Program-made: the position numbers and the translations under genes
The notes under the pieces: model-generated
The model's database searches: none
What the model saw: only the letters and a program-made list of their open reading frames with translations
What the model was told of the DNA's origin: nothing
Shown here: positions 17,463 through 26,037 of the stretch, one piece after another
Position numbering within the stretch: position 1 is the first letter of the stretch
Layout: the number at the start of each line of letters is the position of its first letter
DNA from: Streptomyces tirandamycinicus
GTDB taxonomy: Bacteria > Actinomycetota > Actinomycetes > Streptomycetales > Streptomycetaceae
DNA length: 64,000 bases
Direction: 5' to 3'
Assembly: GCF_003097515.1 (NCBI RefSeq)
Contig: NZ_CP029188.1
Coordinates: forward strand, 5,934,531 to 5,998,530

Positions 17463-18671
17463 TCAGCGTCGCAGGACCCGGCTCTGCACGGACTCCAGCG
17501 GGCCCCTGGGGAACCGCCGCAGCCACAGTGCGGAGCCCCCCATCAGCACGGCGCACACCGCCGCCCACAGCGCCATGACCCACCACGGCCGCCCGGACTC
17601 GCCGAGTCGTTCCGCGAGGCCGAGGCCGATGCCGTACGAGACGAGCACGCACAGCACGTTCTGCAGCACATAGGCGGACAGGGCCGTCCGCCCGACCGAG
17701 GTGAGCCCCTTCGTGAACCATCCCTCGCGGCGGACCCGGTCCACGGCGGCGCCGATCAGGCCGATGTAGCCGACGGCCACCAGCGGGGCGGCGCAGTAGC
17801 GTCCGAGCAGGAAGCCGTCCGGTCCGGCGAGGACGGAGAGCGCGGTCAGCGGTACGCCCAGGCCCAGCCCCCAGCGGAGCATCCGGGCACGGCTGCGGCG
17901 GCCGGCGGTGCCCGCGCCGAACGCCCCCGCCCGGTAGAGGCGCACCCCGAGCAGGAACAGGAAGACCAGGAGCCCGAACGACAGCACCGGTTCCAGCCTC
18001 AGCGCAACGGCGTTCTCCAGACGGAACGCGATCTGGTCCGGGTAGCCGCCGTGCGCGTACAGCTCGACGACCCGGCGGGGGACGTTCCCCCCGGTCCCCG
18101 CGCCGCCCTGCTCCCCGGACGCCACCAGCGCCGCGGTCAGCCCGCCCATCAGCAGCAGGTGCAGACCGCCCGCCCACCACATCACCCGGCGGCGGGCCCG
18201 GTCGGATCGGGTCAGCAGCCGGGCGACGAGCAGGGCCGTGACCGCGTACCCCATGAGGACGTCCCAGGCGAACACCAGGACGAAGTGGACGGTGCCCTCG
18301 GCGAGGAGGAACAGTGCCCGGCCCCGGTACGTGCCCGGCCAGGGCGGCCCGCGCCGGGCGGCGGAGTCGAACTGGATGGCGAGGCCGACGCCGAAGAGGA
18401 TCGTCAGCATGGACAGGAACTTGCCGTCCGCGAGGAGCCGGAACAGGGTCTCGGCGCCGTCCGACGGGGACGTGAACCCCGGTGCGCCGCCCGCGCCCCG
18501 GAGGATCGCCCCTTCGGCGCCCGGGGTGGTGAAGACCCACACGTTCGTCATCAGCGTGCCGAGGACGGCGGTGCCGCGGAGCACGTCGAGCAGGGCCAGC
18601 CGGCCGCCCGGGGTGCCGGACGCACCGGGCGCACCGGACGAGCCGGCCTGGGTGGAGAGGGTCTCGGTCAT
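17463..18671 (-). CDS. DUF418 domain-containing membrane protein
   Basis: A 402-residue integral membrane protein with about eight to ten hydrophobic segments. The N-terminal LALLDVLRGTAVLGTLMTNV matches the start of the YeiB/DUF418 family, and the C-terminal half (SVGRTALSAYVLQNVLCVLV; LERLGESGRPWW region) carries the DUF418 domain proper. The first ~20 residues of an upstream in-frame extension look non-coding, so the ATG at 18671 with GATGGGG upstream is used. Function is unknown; related proteins resemble acyltransferase-3-type membrane proteins. It follows the glycerol-3-phosphate dehydrogenase gene, but a strong hairpin separates them. Confidence 0.82.
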   Translation of the reverse strand: MTETLSTQAGSSGAPGASGTPGGRLALLDVLRGTAVLGTLMTNVWVFTTPGAEGAILRGAGGAPGFTSPSDGAETLFRLLADGKFLSMLTILFGVGLAIQFDSAARRGPPWPGTYRGRALFLLAEGTVHFVLVFAWDVLMGYAVTALLVARLLTRSDRARRRVMWWAGGLHLLLMGGLTAALVASGEQGGAGTGGNVPRRVVELYAHGGYPDQIAFRLENAVALRLEPVLSFGLLVFLFLLGVRLYRAGAFGAGTAGRRSRARMLRWGLGLGVPLTALSVLAGPDGFLLGRYCAAPLVAVGYIGLIGAAVDRVRREGWFTKGLTSVGRTALSAYVLQNVLCVLVSYGIGLGLAERLGESGRPWWVMALWAAVCAVLMGGSALWLRRFPRGPLESVQSRVLRR

Positions 18672-18750
18672 GTCCCCATCGTCCGGGCCGTTCCCGCCGC
18701 GATCGTCGTGGCGGATGATGAACGCGCGCTGCACCGAAGGATGTAGAGGT

Positions 18751-18802
18751 GCCGGCGCCGTCTACGACCTCGGGACGCCGGCGCCGTCTACGGCCCCGGG
18801 AC
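18751..18802. repeat. 26-bp tandem duplication
   Basis: GCCGGCGCCGTCTACG begins both adjoining 26-bp copies (18751-18776 and 18777-18802), which differ at two positions. It lies upstream of the DUF418 gene. Confidence 0.92.
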
Positions 18803-18866
18803 ACCCGTGCCGCCCGCGCACCACCGGGAGGCACGCCGCGGGCGGGGTGCTGCGGCCGTGCGTCCG

Positions 18867-18893
18867 GACCTCCGGGCGCGCCGCCCGGAGGTC
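18867..18893. terminator. Terminator hairpin downstream of glycerol-3-phosphate dehydrogenase
   Basis: A perfect 12-bp stem GACCTCCGGGCG / CGCCCGGAGGTC with the 3-base loop CGC, 65 bp beyond the leftward dehydrogenase stop. Confidence 0.82.
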
Positions 18894-18957
18894 GCGATGA
18901 CGTGCGGGCCCGGCCGCCGCGACCGTCCGGTCCATCCGGTTCATCCGGTTCGGCCGG

Positions 18958-20514
18958 TCAGCCGGTCCGGGCGGCCAGTGCCTCGCGCGCCGCGTCCAGC
19001 GCGGACTCCCGGTCGTACGGCACCAGGCCGATCCGGGTACGGCGGTCGAGCAGGTCGGACTCGTCCAGGGCACCCTCGTGCCGTACGGCCCACAGCAGTT
19101 CGGCCCCCGTGACCGGATGGCCGGGTACGACGGGACGGGCCAGCGCGGGGTCGGCGACGCCGAGGGCGTGTACGGCCGGTGCCTCGGAGCCGTAGCGGCC
19201 GACCAGCCGCGCGGGCGCGTCCAGCGCGGCGAGTGCGTGAGGACCGGCGGCGCCGACCAGCGGCAGTGCGGCCGTCCGGCACCGCCCGGCGCGCAGCCCG
19301 CGTGCCGTGACCGCCGCGTCCACCGCGTCCTGCGCCATCCGCCGGTACGTGGTGAGCTTCCCGCCGACGACCGTGACGACCCCGTCGGGCGAGGTGAGGA
19401 CGGCGTGCCGGCGCGAGATGTCCGCGGTGCGCTCCGGGTCGCCGTCGCCGGAGGTGTCCAGCAGCGGGCGCAGCCCGGCGAAGGCGCCGACCACGTCGTC
19501 GCGGCCGACCGGCACGTCGAGCGCGGAGCCGAGGACGTCGAGGAGGAAGCCGATGTCCGTCTCCGGCACCTCCGGCACATCGGGCACGTCGCCGTCGACC
19601 GGCTCGTCGGTGAGGCCCACGTACACCCGGCCGTCGCCCTGCGGCAGGACGAGGACGAAGCGGTTGGCCTCGCCGGGGATGGGGATGTGCAGGCCGGCCG
19701 CGAGACCGCCGAGCACCTCGGAGCGGAGCACCAGATGGGTGCCCCGGGAGGGCCGCAGCCGCACGTCGCCGACGAGTCCGCCCGCCCAGACGCCGGTGGC
19801 GTTGATCACCGCGCGGGCCCGGATCCGCAGTTCCTCGCCGGTCCGCTCGTCGCGTACCGCCGCGCCCCGGCCGCCGACGGAGAGCGCGCGTACCCGGGTG
19901 AGGATCCGGGCGCCGTGCGCGGCGGCCGTCCGGGCGACGGCGGTCACCAGCCGGGCGTCGTCGCTGAGCCGGCCGTCCCAGGACAGCAGTCCGCCGCGCA
20001 GCCCGGCCGGCCGCAGCGCGGGCGCCAGGTGGCGGGTCTCCACCGCGGACAGGGTGCGCGGCGCGGGCAGGGCCGTCCGCGAGGTGCGTGCGGAGACCCG
20101 AAGCAGGTCGCCGGCCCGGAAGCCGGCCCAGGCCAGCGCGGCCTGGCCGCGCGGGACCAGCGGTGTCAGCGGGAGGACGAACGGCTGGGCGCGCACCAGG
20201 TGCGGGGCGGTGCGCTCCATGAGGATGCCGCGTTCGACGGCGCTCTCGTGGGCGACGTCCAGCTGGGCGCTCGCGAGGTAGCGCAGTCCGCCGTGGATGA
20301 GCTTGGAGCTCCACCGGGAGGTGCCGAAGGCGAGGTCGTGGGCGTCGATCGCGGCGACCGACAGCCCCCGCGAGGCGGCGTCGAGGGCCGCTCCCGCGCC
20401 CGTCGCGCCCAGGCCGACGACGAGCACGTCGACCTCGGCCCCGTCGGCGAGTGCGGCGAGCTCCCGCGCGCGGCGGGCCGCGTTCAGGGAGGAGGCGGGA
20501 CGCGGAGTGCTCAT
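18958..20514 (-). CDS. glpD: Glycerol-3-phosphate dehydrogenase (FAD-dependent, GlpD-like)
   Basis: A 518-residue FAD enzyme that oxidises glycerol 3-phosphate to dihydroxyacetone phosphate at the membrane. The FAD motif VLVVGLGATGAGAALDAASRG is at about residues 31-51, the family signature is FGTSRWSSKLIHGGLRYL, and the C-terminal part has VVTVVGGKLTTYRRMAQDA followed by the DAO_C-type helical domain. The ATG at 20514 overlaps the TetR stop as ATGA, so regulator and enzyme share a transcript. The divergent gene encodes an alkylglycerone-phosphate-synthase-like enzyme that would use a dihydroxyacetone-phosphate ester, a metabolically coherent pairing. Confidence 0.92.
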   Translation of the reverse strand: MSTPRPASSLNAARRARELAALADGAEVDVLVVGLGATGAGAALDAASRGLSVAAIDAHDLAFGTSRWSSKLIHGGLRYLASAQLDVAHESAVERGILMERTAPHLVRAQPFVLPLTPLVPRGQAALAWAGFRAGDLLRVSARTSRTALPAPRTLSAVETRHLAPALRPAGLRGGLLSWDGRLSDDARLVTAVARTAAAHGARILTRVRALSVGGRGAAVRDERTGEELRIRARAVINATGVWAGGLVGDVRLRPSRGTHLVLRSEVLGGLAAGLHIPIPGEANRFVLVLPQGDGRVYVGLTDEPVDGDVPDVPEVPETDIGFLLDVLGSALDVPVGRDDVVGAFAGLRPLLDTSGDGDPERTADISRRHAVLTSPDGVVTVVGGKLTTYRRMAQDAVDAAVTARGLRAGRCRTAALPLVGAAGPHALAALDAPARLVGRYGSEAPAVHALGVADPALARPVVPGHPVTGAELLWAVRHEGALDESDLLDRRTRIGLVPYDRESALDAAREALAARTG

Positions 20515-21110
20515 GGCGTGAGGGTCCTCTCCAGAAGGATCCGCAGCTCTTCGAGGAAGGCCGCGTCGGTGAGCGCGGGGTCGTCCGGTTCGGTCATCGT
20601 GCGCAGCGACATGGCGAAGGACTGCACGACGAGCAGCAGCGACCTGGCCTGCAGATCGGGGTGGAGCCGCCGGACTGAGCCGTCGGCGTGGCCCTCCGCC
20701 AGGGCGCCGGCGATCAGCCCGAGGAGCGCGTCCTGGCTGGCGCCGCGGCGGTCGAGCAGGTACGGCAGCAGCAGTTCGGGGTCGACGTCGACGATCTTGT
20801 GGAACAGGGGGTGGGCGCGGAAGGCGGCGACCCCGCCGACGAGTCCGTCGACCAGCCGCGCCCGGGTCGTGGCGTCCGCCCGGACCGGCGGGATGGCGCT
20901 CACGGCGAGGGCGATCCACTCGCGCGTCATCAGGTCGCCGACGAGGGTCCGCACGTCCGGCCACCGCCGGTAGAGGGTCATGCGTGACACACCGGCGCGC
21001 CGGGCCACGTCGGTCAGGGTGGTCCGGCGTACGCCGACGGCCAGGACGCAGTCCCGTGCCGCGTCGAGCACGGCATCTCCGTCCCCATGGTTGTGACGAA
21101 TAGGCGTCAT
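20511..21110 (-). CDS. TetR-family regulator of the glycerolipid locus
   Basis: A 199-residue TetR protein. The helix-turn-helix is TTLTDVARRAGVSRMTLYRRWPD at residues about 30-52, after AVLDAARDCVLAVGV. The C-terminal half (HPLFHKIVDVDPELLLPYLLDRRG) is typical of TetR proteins that sense lipid-like or hydrophobic ligands, but the ligand is unknown. It is co-transcribed with the dehydrogenase (ATGA overlap) and divergent from the flavoenzyme gene across 72 bp. A palindrome over its start codon suggests autoregulation. Confidence 0.87.
   Translation of the reverse strand: MTPIRHNHGDGDAVLDAARDCVLAVGVRRTTLTDVARRAGVSRMTLYRRWPDVRTLVGDLMTREWIALAVSAIPPVRADATTRARLVDGLVGGVAAFRAHPLFHKIVDVDPELLLPYLLDRRGASQDALLGLIAGALAEGHADGSVRRLHPDLQARSLLLVVQSFAMSLRTMTEPDDPALTDAAFLEELRILLERTLTP
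21094..21109. promoter_or_regulatory. Candidate TetR operator
   Basis: TGACG-AATAGG-CGTCA is a perfect 5-bp inverted repeat spaced by six bases, overlapping the TetR start codon in the divergent region. Confidence 0.45.
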
Positions 21111-21182
21111 CTGTCACAGTGTAATGCAGGGCAGGCCGCGCGGCACCGCGCCCCGCGAAACCGACGGTGAAGGACGGACGAC

Positions 21183-22778
21183 GTGGACATGTTGTGGAGC
21201 GGCTGGGGCGACCCGGCCAAGGCGGCACCGCTGCCCGACTCGGTGGTCGGCCTGCTGCGCGATCTGCTGGGAGTCACTCCCCGCGAGAGCGGCCCCGCCG
21301 CCCTCGGCGACATCGCCGTACCCGGATCCGCGCTGACCGGCGCGGCCCGCCGCGCGCTCACCGCCGCCGTCAAGGAACCCGTGCACCTGCGCACCGACGC
21401 GGAGTCCCGGATCCGCCACACCCGCGGCAAGTCCACCCCGGACCTGCTGCGGATCCGCGCCGGGGAGGTCGACGACATCCCCGCCGCCGTCGTCCTGCCC
21501 GCGAACCACGACGAGGTGCTGGCCGTGCTGCGGGCCTGCGCCGAACACGGTTTGGCGGTGGTGCCGTTCGGCGGCGGCACCTCCGTCGTCGGCGGTCTCG
21601 CCCCCGAGGCCGAGCAGGGATTCGTCGCCCTGGACCTGCGCCGCCTCGACGGACTCCTCTCCTTCGACGAGGTCTCCCGCACCGCCGTGCTCCAGCCCGG
21701 GCTGCGCGCGCCCGACGCCGAGGCGCTACTGGGCGAACGCGGCTTCACCCTGGGCCACTTCCCCCAGTCCTATGAGTGGGCGTCGATCGGCGGGTTCGCC
21801 GCCGCCCGCTCCAGCGGCCAGGCCTCCGCCGGATACGGCCGCTTCGACGAGATGGTCCTCGGCGTCACCGTCGCCACCCCCGAGGGCACCCTGGAGATCG
21901 GGCGCGCCCCGCGCTCGGCCGCCGGACCGGACCTGCGCCAGCTGGTGCTCGGCTCCGAGGGCGCGCTCGGCGTGATCACCTCGGTCACCGTCCGCGTCCG
22001 TCCCCTGCCCCACACCCGGGTCTACGAGGGCTGGCGCTTCGCCTCCTTCGAGGCCGGAACGGCCGCCCTCCGCAAGCTGGCCCAGGACGGCCCCCGCCCC
22101 ACCGTGCTGCGGCTGTCCGACGAGACCGAGTCCCTCGTCGGCCTCGCCCAGCCCGACCGGATCGGGAGCCCGGACGCGCCGGGGTCCGCCGGGTGCATGG
22201 CGATCGCCGGGTACGAGGGCACCGCCGAGGACACCGCCGACCGGCGCGCCCGGGCCCGCGAGGTCCTCCTCGCCTGCGGCGGCGAGTACGTGGGCGAGGA
22301 GCCGGGCGAGCGCTGGGCCCACGGCCGCTACAACGCCCCGTATCTGCGCGACGCGCTCCTCGACGCCGGCGCCTTCGCCGAGACCCTGGAGACCGCGGCC
22401 TTCTGGTCCGCGCTGCCCGGCCTCTACGACGCGGTGCGCGGCGCCCTCACCGCCGCCCTCACCGACGCGGGCACCCCGCCGCTGGTCATGTGCCACATCT
22501 CGCACGTGTACGAGAACGGCGCCTCGCTCTACTTCACCGTCGTCTCCGCCCAGGGCGGCGACCCCGTCGCCCACTGGGCCCCGGCGAAGCGGGCGGCGGG
22601 CGACGCGATCCTGGCCTCCGGCGGCACCATCAGCCATCATCACGGCGTCGGTACCGACCACCGCGACTGGTTCACCCGGGAGATCGGGCCCGTCGGCGTC
22701 CGCGTGCTGCAGGCCGTCAAGGCCGAGCTCGACCCCACCGGGATCCTCAATCCCGGTGTGCTCATCCCCGTCCGCTGA
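21183..22778 (+). CDS. FAD-binding oxidase, alkylglycerone-phosphate synthase (AGPS)-like
   Basis: A 531-residue VAO-type flavoenzyme. The FAD-binding half has VVPFGGGTSVVGGL and the helix-loop SYEWASIGGFAAARSSGQAS then YGRFDEMVLGV. The C-terminal half ends with GGTISHHHGVG (HHH at 485-487), a long helix and DPTGILNPGVL. Human AGPS has the same triad in SHHHGVG; it replaces the acyl chain of acyl-dihydroxyacetone phosphate by a fatty alcohol to form the ether bond. D-lactate/glycolate oxidases are the main alternative, but the HHHGVG and SxGxxS features fit AGPS better. It is followed 28 bp on by a lipid kinase. GTG start at 21183 after AAGGACGG. Confidence 0.85.
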   Translation: MDMLWSGWGDPAKAAPLPDSVVGLLRDLLGVTPRESGPAALGDIAVPGSALTGAARRALTAAVKEPVHLRTDAESRIRHTRGKSTPDLLRIRAGEVDDIPAAVVLPANHDEVLAVLRACAEHGLAVVPFGGGTSVVGGLAPEAEQGFVALDLRRLDGLLSFDEVSRTAVLQPGLRAPDAEALLGERGFTLGHFPQSYEWASIGGFAAARSSGQASAGYGRFDEMVLGVTVATPEGTLEIGRAPRSAAGPDLRQLVLGSEGALGVITSVTVRVRPLPHTRVYEGWRFASFEAGTAALRKLAQDGPRPTVLRLSDETESLVGLAQPDRIGSPDAPGSAGCMAIAGYEGTAEDTADRRARAREVLLACGGEYVGEEPGERWAHGRYNAPYLRDALLDAGAFAETLETAAFWSALPGLYDAVRGALTAALTDAGTPPLVMCHISHVYENGASLYFTVVSAQGGDPVAHWAPAKRAAGDAILASGGTISHHHGVGTDHRDWFTREIGPVGVRVLQAVKAELDPTGILNPGVLIPVR

Positions 22779-22806
22779 CCGGCCCTGCCTTCCGAAAGGC
22801 GCATCC

Positions 22807-23688
22807 ATGCGACAGTTCACCGCCGTCGTCAACCCCACCGCGGGCGGCTCCAGCGGTACGGCGGCCCTGCTCCCGCTGGCCCGCATCCTGAGGGAGGCCG
22901 GGGCCGGGCTCGACACCCGGTACAGCCGCAACCTCGAACACGCCCGGGAGCTGGCCCGGGAGGCCGGCCGCAAGGGGCAGGTCGTGCTCGCCGTCGGCGG
23001 CGACGGGATGGCCGGATGCGTCGGCGGCGCCCTCAGCGGCACCGACACGGTCCTCGGTCTGGTACCCGCCGGACGCGGCAACGACTTCGCCCGGGCGCTG
23101 GGCCTGCCCACCGACACGGCCGCCCTCGCCGCCGTACTCCTCGACGGCACGCCCCGCGCGGTCGACACCATCCGGGTCGAGTCGGCCACCCACGCCGGGG
23201 TGTCCGTCCTGGGCAGCGTCTACGCCGGTGTCGACGCCGTCGCCAACCAGCACGCCAACACCTCCAAGCTGCTGCGCGGCGCGGCCTCGTACTACGCGGG
23301 CGGGCTGCGGGCCGTCGCGGCCTGGCGGCCGGCGGAGTACCGCGTCACCGTGGACGGGGTGCTCCACGAGCGGCGCGGCTACACCGTCGTCGCCGCCAAC
23401 TCGGGCTACTACGGCTTCGGCCGCAACATCGCCCCCGGGGCCCGCCTCGACGACGGCGTGCTCGACGTCGTCGTCATCCGGCACGCGCCCAAGCGCCTCT
23501 TCTTCACGATGATGAACGAGCTCAAGACCGGTGCGCACCTGAGGCGCCCCGAGATCGAGGTCCTGCGCGGCGAGGAGATCCGGATCGAGGCCGAACGCTC
23601 CCTCCCGTACGGGGCGGACGGCGAGGTCGACGCGACCCTGCCGGTGACGGTGCGGGTGCAGCCGGGCGCGCTGAACGTGCTGGCCTGA
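22807..23688 (+). CDS. Diacylglycerol kinase-family lipid kinase
   Basis: A 293-residue protein of the DAGK_cat/YegS family. The ATP-site loop is VLAVGGDGMAGCVGGAL (GGDG at about 64-67) and the second motif is LGLVPAGRGNDFARALGLP. The C-terminal sandwich includes GYYGFGRNIAPGARLDDGVLDVVV and LPYGADGEVDA. Such enzymes phosphorylate diacylglycerol or a related lipid alcohol. Start ATG at 22807 after GAAAGG, 28 bp behind the AGPS-like gene, so one operon. With the dehydrogenase opposite it suggests a glycerophospholipid or ether-lipid branch. Confidence 0.9.
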   Translation: MRQFTAVVNPTAGGSSGTAALLPLARILREAGAGLDTRYSRNLEHARELAREAGRKGQVVLAVGGDGMAGCVGGALSGTDTVLGLVPAGRGNDFARALGLPTDTAALAAVLLDGTPRAVDTIRVESATHAGVSVLGSVYAGVDAVANQHANTSKLLRGAASYYAGGLRAVAAWRPAEYRVTVDGVLHERRGYTVVAANSGYYGFGRNIAPGARLDDGVLDVVVIRHAPKRLFFTMMNELKTGAHLRRPEIEVLRGEEIRIEAERSLPYGADGEVDATLPVTVRVQPGALNVLA

Positions 23689-23690
23689 TC

Positions 23691-23738
23691 GTGCGGCGGC
23701 GCTGCGGGCCGCTTCCCCTGCCCGCCGCGCCGCCGCAC
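23691..23738. terminator. Long bidirectional terminator hairpin
   Basis: GTGCGGCGGCGC pairs perfectly with GCGCCGCCGCAC (12 bp). After one mismatch the stem extends by GCGGG / CCCGC. It separates the converging lipid-kinase and saccharopine-dehydrogenase-like genes. Confidence 0.85.
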
Positions 23739-23775
23739 CCCCCTGTGCGTGCACCCCCCTCTGCGCGCACCGCGC

Positions 23776-25041
23776 CTACTGCTCGCGCATGCCCCAGGGG
23801 GTGCCGTACTCCGTCAGCAGATCGAGGAAGGGGCGCGCCTCGAAGGCCTCCGGGCCGAGGATGCCGGTCCCGGACCACGCGCCCGTCGCCAGCAGTTCCA
23901 GGGCGACGACCGGGTTGACCGCGGTCTGCCACACCACGGCCTGGCTGCCGTACTCCTTCATCGACCACTCGTTGTCGACGACGTGGTAGAGGTACACCTC
24001 GCGCGGCCGGCCGTCCTTGACGCCCTTCACCCACGTCCCCGCGCACGTCTTCCCCCACATCCGGTCGCCGAGCGTGGCCGGGTCCGGCAGGCAGGCGGCG
24101 ACGACGTCACGCGGCGACACCTGCACCGGGCCGTCGGCGCCGCGCACCGTCACCGGTTCCGTGCGGTCCAGGCCGATCTGGTGCAGCACGCGCAGGGTGT
24201 TGATGAAGTCCGAGCCGAGGCCGTACTTGAAGGTGACGCGGTCCGCGTCCACCCAGCGCGGGATGAGCAGCACCTCCTCGTGCTCCACGTTGACGCACTC
24301 CACCGGGCCGATCCCCTCGGGGAAGTCGAACACCTCCGGCTCGCTGAACGGCGGTGTGGTGAACCAGCCGCGGCCCGTCTCGAAGACCACCGGAGGGTTC
24401 AGGCACTCCTCGATCGTGGTCCAGATGCTGAACGAGGGCGCGAAGTCGTAGCCCTCCACGGTGAGGTTCGCGCCGTCCCGTACGCCGACCTCCTCGATCG
24501 AGTCGAAGAGCTCGTCCGCCGCGTGGCGGGCGAAGACGTCCGACAGACCGGGCTCCACGCCCATCCCGACGAGTGCGACCCGGCCGGACTGCGACCAGCC
24601 CTCCGCCAGCGCGAACTGCTCGTCGCCGAGCTTGACCCCGCACTCCTCGTACGGCCGCTGCGGATGCGGCCGCGACAGGGACATCGCCATGTCCAGGTAG
24701 TGCGCGCCCGCGGCGAGCGACGCCCGGAACAGCGGCATGACGAACCGGGGGTCCGTCGCGTTGAGCAGGACGTCGCAGCGCTCCCGCTCCAGGAGTTCCC
24801 TGACGGCGGCCTCGTCCGAGGCGTCGATCCGGGCGGCGGAGAACCGGCCGCCTTCCGAGGTGCCGCCGCCGTCCGTCCCGGCGGGACCTCCGTCGCCGGC
24901 CTGCGAGACACCGGCCACGGCGGCCCGGGCCCGGGTCTCGTCGTAGTCCGCGACGACCATGTGTTCGAAGAATTCGCGGCGAGCGGCGATCCGGGTGACT
25001 GCTGTCCCCACTCCGCCGGCGCCGACCAGCAAGATGCGCAT
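23776..25041 (-). CDS. Saccharopine dehydrogenase family protein
   Basis: A 421-residue oxidoreductase with an N-terminal Rossmann motif RILLVGAGGVGTAVTRIAARR at the extreme N-terminus, DVLLNATDPRFVMPLFRASLAAGAHYLDMA around residue 100, and the long saccharopine-dehydrogenase-like C-terminal domain (GMGVEPGLSDVFARHA; EVYLYHVVDN). The family includes saccharopine reductase and carboxynorspermidine synthase; members in Streptomyces are mostly uncharacterised. The ATG at 25041 follows GGAAGGGAAGAGG. It is divergent from a TetR gene, with an inverted repeat between them that may control it. Confidence 0.85.
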   Translation of the reverse strand: MRILLVGAGGVGTAVTRIAARREFFEHMVVADYDETRARAAVAGVSQAGDGGPAGTDGGGTSEGGRFSAARIDASDEAAVRELLERERCDVLLNATDPRFVMPLFRASLAAGAHYLDMAMSLSRPHPQRPYEECGVKLGDEQFALAEGWSQSGRVALVGMGVEPGLSDVFARHAADELFDSIEEVGVRDGANLTVEGYDFAPSFSIWTTIEECLNPPVVFETGRGWFTTPPFSEPEVFDFPEGIGPVECVNVEHEEVLLIPRWVDADRVTFKYGLGSDFINTLRVLHQIGLDRTEPVTVRGADGPVQVSPRDVVAACLPDPATLGDRMWGKTCAGTWVKGVKDGRPREVYLYHVVDNEWSMKEYGSQAVVWQTAVNPVVALELLATGAWSGTGILGPEAFEARPFLDLLTEYGTPWGMREQ

Positions 25042-25059
25042 GACCTCTTCCCTTCCCTC

Positions 25060-25089
25060 TTCATCAGGACTCTTCCGGGGCCTGATGAA
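25060..25089. promoter_or_regulatory. Large inverted repeat in divergent promoter region
   Basis: TTCATCAGG (25060-25068) and CCTGATGAA (25081-25089) form a perfect 9-bp inverted repeat with a 12-base spacer, 18 bp upstream of the saccharopine-dehydrogenase-like start. It is a candidate operator for the adjacent TetR protein, or an RNA hairpin in the leader. Confidence 0.5.
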
Positions 25090-25180
25090 ACTCACCGCCC
25101 ACTGGTAGCGTCAATGGCGTTGGCATAAGCGCGCCGGGGCCGGTACCGGCGGGTGCCAACCACGGTGGGAGGAGGGGGCG

Positions 25181-25876
25181 TTGCCCAAGAAGGTGGTTCC
25201 GGAGGGCGCGCGCCGCCGCCGTCGCCCCACGAAGGCCGGAGTGGTCCTTTCGGAGCAGCTGATCGTCACCACGGCGCTGCGGATGCTCCGGGAGCACGGC
25301 GGCGAAGGGCTCACCGCGCGCCGGCTCGGCGCGGCCCTCGGGGCGGACCCGAGCACCCTGTACCGCTACTTCCGCGGCATGGACGAGCTGATCCTCGCCG
25401 TCGGCGACGAGCTGATCGGCCGGGCGCTCAGGGGATGGCGCGCCACCGACGACTGGCGTGCGGACCTGCGCGAACTGGGGCTGCGCATCCATGCCGCCTA
25501 TCTGGCCCACCCGCAGGCCGCGGTGCTCACGGCCAGCCGCGTCTCGGGGCGGGCGAACGAGATCGCCGCGGACGAGGCCGTCCTCGGCGTGCTGCACCGC
25601 GCGGGCTTCCCGGTGCGCGACGCCGTGCGGGTCTACCACTGCTTCATCGACCAGACGCTCGCCTTCGCGGCACTGGACGCGGCGGCACTGGCCCTCCCCG
25701 AGGCGGCGCGCCGCGCGGACGAGGCGGTCTGGCAGGCGACGTACGCACGGCTGCCGGCGACGACGCACCCGCACATCGCACCGGCGGCGCGCCATCTCGT
25801 CGCCGAGATGAACGTGAGCGCGTACCCGGCGGCGCTGGACATGCTGATCGCGAGCGCGGCCTCGGAGCTGGGGTAG
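25181..25876 (+). CDS. TetR/AcrR-family regulator
   Basis: A 231-residue TetR-type regulator with an unusually basic start (EGARRRRRPTKAG), then the DNA-binding helix-turn-helix GLTARRLGAALGADPSTLYRYF (about residues 43-64) and a TetR_C-like domain with HCFIDQTLAFAALDAAAL. TTG start at 25181 after GGGAGGAGGGGG. Divergence from the saccharopine-dehydrogenase-like gene suggests that gene as the target; the ligand is unknown. Confidence 0.87.
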   Translation: MPKKVVPEGARRRRRPTKAGVVLSEQLIVTTALRMLREHGGEGLTARRLGAALGADPSTLYRYFRGMDELILAVGDELIGRALRGWRATDDWRADLRELGLRIHAAYLAHPQAAVLTASRVSGRANEIAADEAVLGVLHRAGFPVRDAVRVYHCFIDQTLAFAALDAAALALPEAARRADEAVWQATYARLPATTHPHIAPAARHLVAEMNVSAYPAALDMLIASAASELG

Positions 25877-25982
25877 CCGGGGTGGGCGGTTCCGGCGCGG
25901 GGGCGAGCGGGGCGCCCCGCCACCCGCCACCTGTCGTCCGCCGTCCGCCACCCTCCGTCCGGTGCCGGGCGGTCGCGTGGCC

Positions 25983-26022
25983 CCGCTGCCGCGCTGCCGC
26001 GCTGCCGCGCTGCCGCGCTGCC
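25983..26022. repeat. 8-bp tandem array (GCGCTGCC)
   Basis: Five consecutive 8-bp units, the first with one mismatch, between the converging TetR and Gfo/Idh-type genes. The 8-bp unit is not a multiple of 3, so this is not coding. Confidence 0.93.
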
Positions 26023-26037
26023 GGATGGCCGGACGGC

